Shown in pieces: positions 52,386 to 61,608 of a DNA stretch of 61,928 nucleotides. Where the stretch lies: NCBI RefSeq assembly GCF_030954495.1, contig NZ_JAVHUW010000037.1:1-61928 (forward strand), given 5' to 3'. Position numbers and translations under genes: made by a program. Every line of letters starts with the position of its first letter. The stretch's first letter is position 1. The stretch comes from Candidatus Desulfosporosinus nitrosoreducens. Lineage in GTDB: Bacteria; Bacillota; Desulfitobacteriia; Desulfitobacteriales; Desulfitobacteriaceae. A model generated the notes under the pieces. It saw only the letters and a program-made list of their open reading frames with translations, had not been told where the DNA came from and ran no database searches.

Positions 52386-53483
52386 TTATGGATTATGGGC
52401 TTCAATCTTCTCACTGACAAGCCTCAGCCGGCCACCTTTTACCGACCAGACCGATTCGGCCCAGGCAACTGTATTGGCATGGGCAATGAACGAAATGCCT
52501 TGCTTGCCATGAAGTTCCAGAATACCATCACCGTCATCGTCAGCAGGGTCCAGACTGATAAACACATCATCCATGACCTCGCCATCAACATACGTCTGGT
52601 CTTTAAGAAATTCACCAGCTTTATTATAGACGCCTCTGTCAATATACATTGGAACAGCCTCCCCATCATGAAAATCAGCGATGGAATTAAATCCTGTGTT
52701 TTTATCGCTAATCTTCATCTTAAACCCGGGAAGGCATACTATATTCAGATCCAAGCCTTTGTTCAGTTCCTCCTGAGATAGCACAGAAACTACCTTTTCA
52801 TTTTCATATGCCATCAGAGCATATAAGACAATACCGCCGCTGCCACCGGTTTCAACCGAAACCAGGATCTCGTTTTTCTTGGCGGCAGTGAAGCTACCGA
52901 TACTGAAGCGCGGCAACTCGAACCCAAAATCTTCGGGAAATAGATAGGCAGCGAACTTCCCGCTAACCCCATCCCTGACAACCACCGCCAAATTACGGGT
53001 TTGAAAGCCAAAAGGGGCACTCGTATCATCGTTTTCGCCAACCAGCAGCACATCGTCAGCCGCACCATCTCCATCGGCGTCAATTCTGGTGCTGTCATAT
53101 ACATATCTAGGCTTTCCGTTTTCCGGATTATTCTGTGAGAACCTACTACCGGGAACAAAATCCGGAGAATAGCGATGGGCAGTATGTGCCGCATTTCTTT
53201 CCGCAACAGTAGGCTCTGGATTTCCAGCGGAGGAAGTATTGCCGGCGGATGAATTAGTTTCGTTGGGTGCTGAATTAATGCCGTCAATGGTATTAAGGCC
53301 TGCGTCTGTTTTATTGCCGCCCGTAACATTCTGCCTGTTGTTTATATTACCGGTTACCTTGATTGCGTCTGTTTCAAAAATCTTATGATAATTGAAGGCA
53401 ACGATTATCCCGGCAACACAAATTATCATGAGTGCGATGATGATCACAACAGGTAACCTGTTGAAACTATTTCTGGTTTCCAT
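52386..53483 (-). CDS. Membrane-anchored VCBS/FG-GAP-like protein
   Basis: 365 residues. One N-terminal membrane helix (about 12-32: PVVIIIALMIICVAGIIVAF), a Thr/Ser/Asn-rich linker, then an outside domain with DADGDGAADD and DPADDDGDGILEL calcium-binding-like loops, typical of FG-GAP/VCBS beta-propeller repeats. ATG 53483 used; a TTG three codons upstream is possible. No clear partner. Function unknown, possibly sensing or adhesion at the cell surface. Confidence 0.7.
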   Translation of the reverse strand: METRNSFNRLPVVIIIALMIICVAGIIVAFNYHKIFETDAIKVTGNINNRQNVTGGNKTDAGLNTIDGINSAPNETNSSAGNTSSAGNPEPTVAERNAAHTAHRYSPDFVPGSRFSQNNPENGKPRYVYDSTRIDADGDGAADDVLLVGENDDTSAPFGFQTRNLAVVVRDGVSGKFAAYLFPEDFGFELPRFSIGSFTAAKKNEILVSVETGGSGGIVLYALMAYENEKVVSVLSQEELNKGLDLNIVCLPGFKMKISDKNTGFNSIADFHDGEAVPMYIDRGVYNKAGEFLKDQTYVDGEVMDDVFISLDPADDDGDGILELHGKQGISFIAHANTVAWAESVWSVKGGRLRLVSEKIEAHNP

Positions 53484-53492
53484 TAGCTGCAA

Positions 53493-54034
53493 TTCTCGGC
53501 TTCACAATGATTGCACCGGCAATATGTGACGGCCAACCCCTTCCTCATCATTAATAATTTTTGAACCTCTGCACCACATTTAGGATAACTATTTGGGATA
53601 ACTATTAACGCCAACTTTGCTGCTTCAGCTTTCTTTTTATGGATACTTTCGACATGCGGAGTTCTGACTTTTTATTACGCGGGACACCCTTGTGGCATCC
53701 TCTTTCTAAGAGATCGTATCACTGCAAACACTTTCTATAGTCTGAATTCTTCATTGTTCTGTAAAACCCTGCCAACAACCACTCTTTTTTACAATATTCT
53801 TTTAAACGATACACTATCGGCATGGACGTTCTGTCAGACGTTCTGTCTTGCCTAGCTTACTCCATAAAGCATAACCCTCAGCTCAGACAATTCTATGTAA
53901 GAAAAAAGGAGCGAAGCCTAGGATTTCCCTTAGTTTCACTCCCTTTATTTGTTATCCGCTCAACTGTAACTCTCTCCGGTTCTGTCTTCAGAACAGCAGC
54001 TAACTACAAAAACTTCCGTTTCACCCTACAAGGC
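53493..54034. other. Gene-free stretch between convergent/tandem minus genes
   Basis: A 71-codon frame on the plus strand at 53822-54037 lacks a ribosome site and any domain; I do not call it. No repeat, promoter or RNA gene was recognised. Confidence 0.5.
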
Positions 54035-54040
54035 TAAGTA

Positions 54041-54088
54041 AAGTAATGAGGTTTTCGCATCAGTACGCGAAAGCCTCCTCTTACTTGC
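54041..54088. terminator. Bidirectional-looking terminator hairpin
   Basis: AAGTAATGAGGTTTTCGC (54041-54058) pairs with GCGAAAGCC-TCCTC-TTACTT (54067-54086); the plus side continues GCTTTT. It lies about 40 nt past the stop (54125) of the monooxygenase-like gene on the minus strand. Confidence 0.65.
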
Positions 54089-54124
54089 TTTTATATCCGG
54101 CATCAATCTCCCGCTTGCCGCCTA

Positions 54125-54412
54125 TTAAACTTCTTCAAGAAATTTAACCTGGATTTTACCCTCCAATAAGTCTTCGAACCTTCGGGCTGCTTCCTGAAAA
54201 TAAGCTGAACTTCCATGGGCTTTGAAGGTCTCTTTATCCTTGTACTTTTCAAAGAAGACGATTTCAGCCGGATCATTCTTTACCACATGGGGTATGTACA
54301 TCAAACAGTCCTTTTCCTTAGCAAGAACTTCCTTGGCCAATTGAGTACAAATTTCAATCACTTCGGCCTCTTTGCCGGGTTTTACTTTTAAGGTTGCCAG
54401 TAACGTCAACAA
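54125..54412 (-). CDS. Antibiotic biosynthesis monooxygenase-domain (ABM) protein
   Basis: About 95 residues, the normal ABM length. LLATLKVKPGKEAEVIEICTQLAKEVLAKEKDCLMYIPHVV, then FFEKYKDKETFKAHGSSAYFQEAARRFEDLLEGKIQVKFLEE, follow the dimeric alpha/beta ABM fold. TTG 54412 with AAAGGAG about 10 nt upstream is preferred; an ATG at 54475 has no ribosome site. It is a small quinone/heme-type or detoxification oxygenase-like protein. Monocistronic. Start moderately certain. Confidence 0.82.
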   Translation of the reverse strand: MLTLLATLKVKPGKEAEVIEICTQLAKEVLAKEKDCLMYIPHVVKNDPAEIVFFEKYKDKETFKAHGSSAYFQEAARRFEDLLEGKIQVKFLEEV

Positions 54413-54742
54413 TTCCAAACAACTCCTTTGCTTTTTCACTCGGAACGCTGTGTCATCGCTTTCAGTCAAGGCCATTGATTATGGCTGATTTAATAACTAT
54501 ATTCAACGCCCTGGCAACTTCTCCTGCAAGGGGTTACTTTTCTCTGCCCCACATCAAAAACCGCTATAGAGGTAACTATGCGGCTTTATCGCCACTACAT
54601 AAGCAATTATTACAAACCCAAACAATGAGATAACAAACCTACGTAACTTATTCCTTATCTTGGGTAATTTAGAGGTTGCCACTATTTTGATCTAATGCTA
54701 TATTTGGGGTAGCCAAACATTATATGAAAGGGTGAAGAAATT

Positions 54743-54979
54743 ATGGATCATCTGAACGAAGGTAAGATTAATGACTACCGTGTTAATTTCCATAATAGCG
54801 GCAAAATCATCAGCATCGAAGTAACCTGCTGCGGCAAACATATCGGGGAGATGCCTTTCAAAGACGGTGAAAATAAACAATGCTTGGTTTGCGGGACGCT
54901 GCATACTTTAAAGCTGCAGCACAATCACTTTCATATCCGCCATTCCCGGCCGAAAACAATTGAAACTGAGACTTTATAA
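54743..54979 (+). CDS. Small zinc-ribbon-like hypothetical protein
   Basis: 78 residues, ATG 54743 with AGGGTG upstream. CC at 29-30 and CLVC at 47-50 suggest a metal site; the C-terminus is His-rich (HTLKLQHNHFHIRHSR). Not recognised. It stands alone with intergenic debris on both sides. Confidence 0.6.
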   Translation: MDHLNEGKINDYRVNFHNSGKIISIEVTCCGKHIGEMPFKDGENKQCLVCGTLHTLKLQHNHFHIRHSRPKTIETETL

Positions 54980-55003
54980 CCAGGATAGCAGGGATAATTT
55001 AGA

Positions 55004-55083
55004 AGTATTAAATAGCTCTCACCTACAATTCGATGAGAGCTATAACTATTTAACTTCTTCACGGCAATGGCATCTCCGCGCAA
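55004..55083. repeat. 80-bp repeat, copy 1
   Basis: Close match to 60214-60292. It contains the inverted repeat AGCTCTC/GAGAGCT. Read on the minus strand both copies encode VKKLNSYSSHRIV, so they are probably 3' ends of copies of the same lost gene. No intact gene occurs between 54,980 and 55,528. Confidence 0.7.
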
Positions 55084-55229
55084 TGACAGCAGAAATTTAA
55101 ACTTTAACTGTCTTCTTCATCACAAACACCGGTAAAGTCTTCTCCATAGCCAGCGACGCATTCCCTAAAAAACCAGCCTGACCGGTTATTTTACCGATCG
55201 AGGTCCGGGCAAGCGAGTGTGGTAAATGC

Positions 55230-55284
55230 ATAAGCCCAGGCCTGTTCCAAAATGCACATTCATATTTGGGGCAGGCCTGGGCTT
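55230..55284. other. Long hairpin, possible terminator
   Basis: TAAGCCCAGGCCTG pairs with CAGGCCTGGGCTTA, with a second CCAAAAT/ATTTGG pairing inside. No U-run either side. A shorter CCCAGGC hairpin with a proper T-run occurs next to the other repeat copy at 60,183. Confidence 0.6.
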
Positions 55285-55528
55285 ACGTAATCTAATATTC
55301 ATTGTAGCTGCAGTTTAACAAAACTTGTTCTATTCGGATTTGCCCTGCAAAAGTCCCAGTGTCCAAAAAGGTTCTCCTGAGCAAGTATCTGTTTATCCTG
55401 AGTAATCCAAAATCGAAACACCTGAAAGCCGGCAAGATCTCATCCAACAAATCCTTGCAGCCTATTCTTCGAAATCTTAAAGAAAGAGTCATAGTCTAAA
55501 TTAGCTATGTCATGCTGAGACACACTGG

Positions 55529-56683
55529 TTAACGCTGATAGACAATAGACCAGCTGTCTCCTCCGTCCGTCGTCCTAAGAAGCACTGACTGTCCATCATT
55601 GGAGATCAATAGTGCCCATCCTGTCTTATCATTTATGAAGTCGAGTTGTGTTACATCCAGCCCCTGATCGAGAAAATGTTTCAAATTCCGGTCCGGCTCG
55701 ATGCCAAGCCAAGTTTTTCCCCCGTCAGAGGTATGATAGAGCTCTTTACTGGCCGAAGTATTCCACTGCCAGTTCCAGCCATGGCAAGCATCGGCGAAAT
55801 CCACAATGCCTTGGAACTGTAGGGGTGTCCTGCTTTGCCACGTTTGTCCACCGTCCTTCGTGGCGTATAAAATAGTTACACTGTTGCCCTGACCGTTCTT
55901 TGGCACATATATCGCCGACAACAGGCCCTCATTGGCCGAGAAGAACACCGGGGAATCACCGACACTGAGTTCACCGCTCTCGTAACCAACCGGAAGCTTT
56001 AATTTCTGCCTCTGCCACGTAAGGCCTCCGTCTTGCGTCCGGTAGAGCAACTGGATAGAAGGGTCAATCCGCCCAACCAGCCAACCGATTTTAGGATCAG
56101 GAAAACTGATCTTCCCTCCAAAAGGAAGACCATCATTCTTAGCAAGGTCATAAACGCCGGCAATCCGGGTCCAGGTAATACCGCCATCGATGGTTTTAAA
56201 CAGCTCCGCCGGGCAATTATGCTGGCTATAAACAGCCATCAACCATCCCTGCCGGGAATCAGTGAAAGTAATCGTACCCCAATAAAACACACCTCTGTCT
56301 TTGCCTCCTTGCGGCAGCTCGGTCTTATGCCAGGTCTGGCCGCCGTCAGTGGTGTGAAAAACCAGGATCTGAACCTTTTCCTCATGTCGCGCTGAGATTG
56401 CTACCCACGCTTGATTGGCATCAATAAAATCCTCAATCAGCCCGAAAGCTTCTCCCTTGTCAACCGAAGGGGTAACCGCCTGCCACAAAAAACCGCCATC
56501 AGTGGTCCTGAGAACATCCCTATTAGTTAATGCCCAGCCCGATGTCTCACTGAACATCCGGATTGAAGTAAATTGCCAAATCCCTTTAACATTCTCTGTT
56601 TGCTTAGCACTTACTTTCGGCTGATCTAATGTCCGTTTACTCATTGCCTGACAGAAATATCCTGCTGCTAGAAGGAGAGCCAC
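55529..56683 (-). CDS. YCF48/BNR-repeat beta-propeller protein
   Basis: 384 residues as bounded here. Repeated TTDGG-(F/Q/K)-W blades (TTDGGFLWQ, TTDGGQTWHK, TIDGGITWTR, TQDGGLTWQR, TKDGGQTWQS, TSDGGKTWLG, TTDGGDSWSI) mark a BNR/YCF48 propeller. An N-terminal hydrophobic segment (membrane anchor or signal) continues upstream in frame to a CTG at about 56722 next to AGGAG; GTG 56683 truncates that helix, so the true start is uncertain. Probably an extracytoplasmic protein. Function unknown. Confidence 0.8.
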   Translation of the reverse strand: MALLLAAGYFCQAMSKRTLDQPKVSAKQTENVKGIWQFTSIRMFSETSGWALTNRDVLRTTDGGFLWQAVTPSVDKGEAFGLIEDFIDANQAWVAISARHEEKVQILVFHTTDGGQTWHKTELPQGGKDRGVFYWGTITFTDSRQGWLMAVYSQHNCPAELFKTIDGGITWTRIAGVYDLAKNDGLPFGGKISFPDPKIGWLVGRIDPSIQLLYRTQDGGLTWQRQKLKLPVGYESGELSVGDSPVFFSANEGLLSAIYVPKNGQGNSVTILYATKDGGQTWQSRTPLQFQGIVDFADACHGWNWQWNTSASKELYHTSDGGKTWLGIEPDRNLKHFLDQGLDVTQLDFINDKTGWALLISNDGQSVLLRTTDGGDSWSIVYQR

Positions 56684-56870
56684 CGCTAAGAAGATGAAAG
56701 CAAACGATGTTTTTCTTGACAGAAGACACCATCTCCTAATGTAGTCTTGACACTAAATCCATATCGTCCCATCAGCCCCATCACACCGCCGCCACACTTA
56801 TAATAATCATTACTGCAAAGCCTTCCTCCGAGTCCGACGGCTCATCAGGGCAAGGACATGATTTTCTCTT

Positions 56871-57662
56871 CTAAAAATCAAGGGAATTCAGAAGAGTGTC
56901 AATGCGATTATACACTTCAGTGTCCACCTTTGTATTAGGCCCGTTTTTGCCATTTTGGATATAAGCGTCGCTATTCATCTTGAAAAGATAATAATCATGC
57001 GTCGCATTGGAATTGTTACCGCTATAAATTACCCGCAACAGATAGCACACAGCGAAGGAATCTATATCCTGTGGAGGATATAGGGTAGATTTTAGCAAGT
57101 GATTGAATACTGTCACTTCCGCAAGCTGCCTGTATGTACCCTCCAACGGGGAAAGCAGGCTTAACACCTCGCCATGTTTACCCAATTTCATTAAACCATA
57201 GGTGGTGGTAATCCCTGTAACACGTTCGAAAAAACCAGCGGGAAGCGAAGAATCGCCTTTGAAATTTTTGAAATTGTTATCAAGCCATGAATTATCAGCA
57301 CTTAAATATACGTTATCAATGACAAGATAAGCGTTTCTTAGATTTTGATAAGTATGAACCAGACCTTCTTTGGTGGTGATGTACAGCGTTATGGTGCTGC
57401 CAAGTTCAGCAGGTTCGTTAACTTTTTGTCCCTTACTTGCGTTTATAATTTTTATGATTGGGCCAAATTCTTCGGCTGAAAATTTTTTGTAATGATTCTC
57501 CTTTTCTGATGGCGATATAACCATTTCAATAGACTGCACGTCGTTTACAGAAAGATTATTAGCCCAAATAAGGCTACCCTCAGTATCCTTCAGGCAATTA
57601 TTTGTCACAATCACAGAGAATAATAGTACGATGCCAATAAGAAGCAATAGCCATTTTTTCAT
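56871..57662 (-). CDS. Anchored or exported hypothetical protein in the BlaI/BlaR1 unit
   Basis: 263 residues. N-terminal hydrophobic stretch KKWLLLLIGIVLLFSVIVTN (signal or anchor). ITLYITTKEGLVHTYQNLRNAYLVIDNVYLSADNSWLDN resembles DUF5301-like extracellular modules found in BlaR1-type sensors. It lies 179 nt past the BlaR1 gene, so co-regulation by BlaI is likely. It could be the effector that the BlaI/BlaR1 pair controls. Not a beta-lactamase: no SxxK/SDN/KTG set. Confidence 0.78.
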   Translation of the reverse strand: MKKWLLLLIGIVLLFSVIVTNNCLKDTEGSLIWANNLSVNDVQSIEMVISPSEKENHYKKFSAEEFGPIIKIINASKGQKVNEPAELGSTITLYITTKEGLVHTYQNLRNAYLVIDNVYLSADNSWLDNNFKNFKGDSSLPAGFFERVTGITTTYGLMKLGKHGEVLSLLSPLEGTYRQLAEVTVFNHLLKSTLYPPQDIDSFAVCYLLRVIYSGNNSNATHDYYLFKMNSDAYIQNGKNGPNTKVDTEVYNRIDTLLNSLDF

Positions 57663-57841
57663 TATTCTTGCTCCCTTAGATTATAAAAAGAGTTACTTAC
57701 TAAAACATTATAGTATTTTCAAGAGACTATTTTAAGCCATAGTAAGCCTTATTTGGAAATATTTATTTATTCCTTCATCCAAATAAACAAACGCAGCCGG
57801 CTTTTTGGGTCCAAACTCTCAGAAATATCCCGGCTATCAAT

Positions 57842-59710
57842 TTAGAATGAACCAATAACTGTTTTACCATCTGCAGCATAGAGCGGAATTTCTCTTTTTT
57901 CAAACATCCCCATTTTTTGCATTGCTATCGCTTCTTCAGGTGTTTTAGGCTGCGGCCCCATGAGATCCTCATATTTTACGTAACCCGAAGTACCATTCCT
58001 ACTCTCAGCGCTGATCAGCTCGGGCTGTGGGTTGCCAATAATACTGGTACAAAAAGCAGAACCATATGTCTGGCCATTCCCGTTAGTCCGGTAAAGAGAA
58101 GCAAGGGCAGAGTTTGGGCTAAACTCCGTCTTCCATTCCCCGTTTTTCAGCCAATTATATAAGGGCCCTGATTTTAAATAGCTTATGTAATTGGTTCTTG
58201 CCTCAATAATAACAACTACATCCTGTAGGTAATGTATATTATGAGTTATGGAGCCACCATTAACTGCCTTTTCGTCGATTTTGACGTACCATGCAGGATA
58301 AATCAGGGTTTCAAACTGTTCTGAACCAACTATATGTATTGCGGCCGGCCCAATATTATGGTGAACAATATTATCAACATAATCCGTATTGGGAACTGTT
58401 TCAGTATACGGTTTGGCACTCTTTAACCAAGATGATACTTGAGCTAAGACCGCATTTTGACTATTGGGACTCCAGAAAGTACCTGCCGGCGAATCATCAC
58501 TGATGCTGACCGCTTGTATGGAGGCCGGTAAACTGCCCGCTGCTTGATGATCGGTTTGATTTTCGGCTGTTTGTTTGTCCGATGCGGACAGCGGTAAAGG
58601 AATAGTCTCTGCTGCAGGAAGTTTATTAGCATTGGCGAACGTCACAAAGCCGGCTAAAATTACAGTTGCAACAATGACTACCGTAAAAGCTAAAGAGCTT
58701 GGGCGCAAATTGCTGATGCTGATAAGTCTGCGCTTAATCAGCGCTTTTGAACCGGAAAGGCTCGCCAGGTTTGCCATTCTGGGAGGCTTGACATAGCTTT
58801 CCAGCAATTTTATGAGGGTACCGGCATAGTCCTTGGAGTTATCTGCTCCGAAGTATTTTACAGTCATTGCATCACAGGCAATTTCCTGGTCTTCCCGTAA
58901 TTTAGTAAAGGCGTACCAAATAATAGGATTAAACCAGTGCAGAATTGAGAGCACCTGCAGCAGCCAGTTTACAACAATATCCCTGTGCCTAAAGTGCAAT
59001 AACTCATGAACAAAAACATGGTTGAGCTGTTCCTGACTAAAATAGTTTAAAAGGGATACCGGCAATAACAATCTCGGTTTAAACAACCCAAACAAAGAGG
59101 GAGTCCCTACGGCTTGCGTTAAAGTTAAGGGAATATCTCTCTTTATGTTTAGTCTTTTTTTTACGCCTTCCAGTCCGGCCAGTGTATACCAATTATAAAT
59201 TGTATGACCTTTAATAGAGCGGGAAAACCTTATATTCACAACAATTGCGGAAACACTGAAGGCAATGATACCTAAAATCCAGAAAAGGAACAAGCATCGA
59301 TATGTTAAGGGAGAGGCAGCTATAGCCCGCAGGTTTATTTTGTTTTGTGATTCGGATTCACCGGCAGTAAAATCAAGATTATTGTCATTAGCCGCCTTGA
59401 TTTTCGAAGGTATAGCAATATTTTTACCGGAATTTTGATCAAGATTAGAGCTCATCCTTACTGCAGTTGAGTTTTGTGTTGAAAGTCCGGCTAAATTGTA
59501 TAGGCTCAACGAGCTGGGCGGTGTCCAAGGTAATAGTAACCCCACTATGACAACGGACCATAGCAGGTAATTCACAGTTGCTCCCAGCTTATTTCTAAAT
59601 AGGTATTTTACGAATAACAAAAAGATGATGAAGACACTAACTTTAGCAGAGGCCCAAACAACCCAATCGAAGACAGGAAGTAAATTAAAGATATAAGACA
59701 TCTTTATCAC
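57842..59710 (-). CDS. BlaR1-like M56 antirepressor with novel sensor
   Basis: 622 residues. Membrane helices near 10-35, 38-57, 130-155 and 345-365; the M56 domain has FVHELLHFRHRD (HExxH-like HELLH, about 232-236) and CDAMTVKYFG. Instead of a penicillin-binding sensor with SxxK, the outside part (about 370-600) is a different domain with LKSGPLYNWLKNGEWKTEF and FCTSIIGNPQP. Start ATG overlaps the stop of the BlaI gene (ATGA), giving translational coupling. On sensing a signal it should cleave or trigger loss of BlaI. The ligand is unknown and not clearly a beta-lactam. Confidence 0.9.
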   Translation of the reverse strand: MIKMSYIFNLLPVFDWVVWASAKVSVFIIFLLFVKYLFRNKLGATVNYLLWSVVIVGLLLPWTPPSSLSLYNLAGLSTQNSTAVRMSSNLDQNSGKNIAIPSKIKAANDNNLDFTAGESESQNKINLRAIAASPLTYRCLFLFWILGIIAFSVSAIVVNIRFSRSIKGHTIYNWYTLAGLEGVKKRLNIKRDIPLTLTQAVGTPSLFGLFKPRLLLPVSLLNYFSQEQLNHVFVHELLHFRHRDIVVNWLLQVLSILHWFNPIIWYAFTKLREDQEIACDAMTVKYFGADNSKDYAGTLIKLLESYVKPPRMANLASLSGSKALIKRRLISISNLRPSSLAFTVVIVATVILAGFVTFANANKLPAAETIPLPLSASDKQTAENQTDHQAAGSLPASIQAVSISDDSPAGTFWSPNSQNAVLAQVSSWLKSAKPYTETVPNTDYVDNIVHHNIGPAAIHIVGSEQFETLIYPAWYVKIDEKAVNGGSITHNIHYLQDVVVIIEARTNYISYLKSGPLYNWLKNGEWKTEFSPNSALASLYRTNGNGQTYGSAFCTSIIGNPQPELISAESRNGTSGYVKYEDLMGPQPKTPEEAIAMQKMGMFEKREIPLYAADGKTVIGSF

Positions 59711-60081
59711 TTCCTTTCTTCAAGGATACGTTTAAGCTCTTCGATTTCTTCCCGGGAAAGTTGCTCCTCCTGCAGGAAGGTAACTAACATGGGCTTTATG
59801 GCTCCCCCAAAAACCCGTTTAACAAAGGATTTAGTCTCCGACCTAATGCACTTATTTTCGGTTAGCAGGGGATAATACCAATATATTCTACGTTCTTCCC
59901 TAAACCCCAGGGCACCCTTTTTTACCAACCTTGTGATAAGGGTTTTTACAGTATTCGGTTTCCAGTCCGAAAAGCTCCGTAAAGCATCAACAATTTCATT
60001 TGCGGTACAGGGAACAGCCTTGGACCAAACTATTTTCATTACTTCCCACTCAGCCTCTGAAATCTTAGGTACCTCCGACAT
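59707..60081 (-). CDS. BlaI/MecI-family repressor
   Basis: 124 residues. ISEAEWEVMKIVWSKAVPCTANEIVDAL, WKPNTVKTLITRLVKKGAL and EERRIYWYYPLL form the winged helix; the dimerisation helices carry VKRVFGGAIKPML and a cleavable linker. ATG 60081 behind GAGGTGAAATT. It overlaps the BlaR1-like gene. The control region just upstream contains a long inverted repeat, probably its own operator. Confidence 0.92.
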   Translation of the reverse strand: MSEVPKISEAEWEVMKIVWSKAVPCTANEIVDALRSFSDWKPNTVKTLITRLVKKGALGFREERRIYWYYPLLTENKCIRSETKSFVKRVFGGAIKPMLVTFLQEEQLSREEIEELKRILEERK

Positions 60082-60098
60082 AATTTCACCTCATTAAG

Positions 60099-60132
60099 AA
60101 TTACGTTTGTAGTTATTATTACATACGTAATT
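60099..60132 (-). promoter_or_regulatory. BlaI operator dyad and promoter
   Basis: AATTACGTTTGTA (60099-60111) and TACATACGTAATT (60120-60132) are inverted half-sites with a TTGTA/TACAT core like known BlaI/MecI sites. On the minus strand TTGATA, a 16-bp gap and TAATAA form a promoter overlapping the dyad. Confidence 0.7.
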
Positions 60133-60174
60133 CCATTTATCAATCTTTTTCATAATGAACCACCATCCCATAGA

Positions 60175-60203
60175 ACAAAAACCCCAGGCCTTATAAGCCT
60201 GGG
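60175..60203 (-). terminator. Rho-independent terminator
   Basis: On the minus strand CCCAGGC-TTATAA-GGCCTGGGG followed by TTTTTGTT. It lies 20 nt past the end of the decayed DUF4276-like frame at 60,223. Confidence 0.75.
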
Positions 60204-60213
60204 ACTGATTTAT

Positions 60214-60292
60214 AGTATTAAATTAGCCCCCACTTACGATTCGATGAGAGCTATAACTATTTAATTTCTTCACGCCAATGGCATCCCTGCGC
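60214..60292. repeat. 80-bp repeat, copy 2
   Basis: Close match to 55004-55083, beginning AGTATTAAAT and ending GGCATC--TGCGC. In this copy the minus frame is fused to the decayed DUF4276-like gene. Confidence 0.7.
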
Positions 60293-60549
60293 ATATACTC
60301 AAAGACTAAGTCTTGAACGTGTTTAGTGTTTCTGATCACATAACGGTTTAGCCATCCTCGCTTTATTAAAGCATGGAGATTATCAAGGCTATAAGACTGT
60401 CCCACCACCTGTAAGTCCCCCAAAAGCCAGGACTCCAGCTCATGACATACTATTCTCACGAGACACAAGAAGTAGTGAACAGAATTGTTGACTATGCCAA
60501 AACAGAGTATAACGCCTAATGCTTGGAGCATTGAAATTAGTTTTACCAC
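60223..60549 (-). pseudogene. DUF4276-like gene remnant fused to repeat sequence
   Basis: An open frame of 108 codons contains LVRIVCHELESWLLGDL, the best-conserved block of DUF4276 proteins (probable toxin-antitoxin or defence-associated nucleases), but the N-terminal and C-terminal thirds are missing. It continues into RRDAIGVKKLNSYSSHRIV, which belongs to the 80-bp repeat shared with 55,004-55,083. No ribosome site. Likely a broken gene. Confidence 0.6.
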
Positions 60550-60588
60550 CTTTTCTAAAGGGTGTGGCTAACCGTCCAGGGTATGAAA

Positions 60589-60855
60589 TCATACCGAATT
60601 CATAATCGATCGGTAATCGGATAAACCTCTGGCTTTCAGTTTTTCGACAATGTCATTGACGGTAACCACATCTGCAAACTCGTCATCAGTAATGGTTATC
60701 TCGAATTCATCCTCCAGATCTCCAATAATCATCGACATATCTAACGAATCCACAAATAAGTCTTCCCGCAAACGGCTCTCCAGGGTTATCTTTCTCTTCT
60801 TCTTTTGTAAAATATGATTTAAAGTGAATAGTACTCTGTCTTCCATTTTAGTCAC
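60589..60855 (-). CDS. Acyl carrier protein
   Basis: 88 residues, acidic ACP fold. FVDSLDMSMIIGDLEDEFEI contains the phosphopantetheine Ser in DSLD (residue 37). GTG 60855 with GAGG 8 nt ahead; an ATG three codons in is a weaker option. It stands alone, next to a Uma2 gene on the other strand, with no fatty-acid synthase genes around, so it may be a specialised ACP. Confidence 0.88.
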   Translation of the reverse strand: MTKMEDRVLFTLNHILQKKKRKITLESRLREDLFVDSLDMSMIIGDLEDEFEITITDDEFADVVTVNDIVEKLKARGLSDYRSIMNSV

Positions 60856-60962
60856 ACACCTTTCCTCAACATTTATGCAACAATGTGTTGTCTGATTCAG
60901 ATTCTAATTGCCTTTTAAAACCAAATAACTTATGGTATGATTTTACAATGGAGGTGTTATTT

Positions 60963-61481
60963 TTGGAAGAAAAACCATTGGAATTCGAGTTTAAACGTTG
61001 GGAACGTATTGATAGTGTAATTTACGATATGACACCACCTCCCTCATCCCAGCACCAAGCTATTGTTGGAAATTTATATGGTGAGTTTTATACCTATCTG
61101 AAGGGTAAAGAGTGCAAGGCCTTTCCCGCACCATTTGGGGTATGGTTGGATGATGAAAATGACAATTATGTTGAACCTGATATAACTGTAATATGTGATC
61201 AAGCAAAAATACACCCCAAGGGCTGTGTCGGCGTCCCAGACCTTGTGATTGAGGTCTTGAGTCCGTCGACAGCGTTAAAAGACAAACGAGTCAAATTAAG
61301 ACGCTACCGTTTGTCAGGAGTCCGAGAATACTGGATAGTTGATCCATTGAATAAGATTGTGGAAGTTTACAAATTTTCCGAGAATGTATTTACTGAACCG
61401 GAAGTGTACGGGAAAGACGAAATGGTAAATGACGGTTTATTTGACGACTTAGCAATTGACTTGCGCAACATATTTGACTAG
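60963..61481 (+). CDS. Uma2-family (DUF820) endonuclease-fold protein
   Basis: 172 residues. PEDITVI-type YVEPDITVICD, then GVPDLVIEVLSPSTALKDKRVKLRRYRLSGVREYWIVDP, give the D-E-x-K restriction-endonuclease core of Uma2 proteins. TTG 60963 is chosen since GGAGGTG at 60950-60956 is 6 nt upstream; the ATG at 60948 overlaps that site. Uma2 genes are widespread and often mobile; function is unknown but nuclease-like. Followed by a terminator at 61,575. Confidence 0.87.
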   Translation: MEEKPLEFEFKRWERIDSVIYDMTPPPSSQHQAIVGNLYGEFYTYLKGKECKAFPAPFGVWLDDENDNYVEPDITVICDQAKIHPKGCVGVPDLVIEVLSPSTALKDKRVKLRRYRLSGVREYWIVDPLNKIVEVYKFSENVFTEPEVYGKDEMVNDGLFDDLAIDLRNIFD

Positions 61482-61574
61482 AAACGGAAACTGTCATAGC
61501 ACTCATTTGGCAGTATCAAAAATTGCAAAAATGTTACCGCCCCAAACCAGTCTATCAGTGAAAACGGTAAATTG

Positions 61575-61606
61575 AAAGGACTCTCCACCTGGTGAAAGTC
61601 CTTTTT
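61575..61606 (+). terminator. Rho-independent terminator after uma2
   Basis: AAAGGACT (61575-61582) pairs with AGTCCTTT (61597-61604) followed by TTCTTATG. Confidence 0.8.
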
Positions 61607-61608
61607 CT

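Noticed and set aside
53822..54037. 71-codon plus-strand frame
   Set aside because: No ribosome site, no domain, atypical composition.
55292..55492. 66-codon minus-strand frame
   Set aside because: No ribosome site and no recognisable family; possibly debris.
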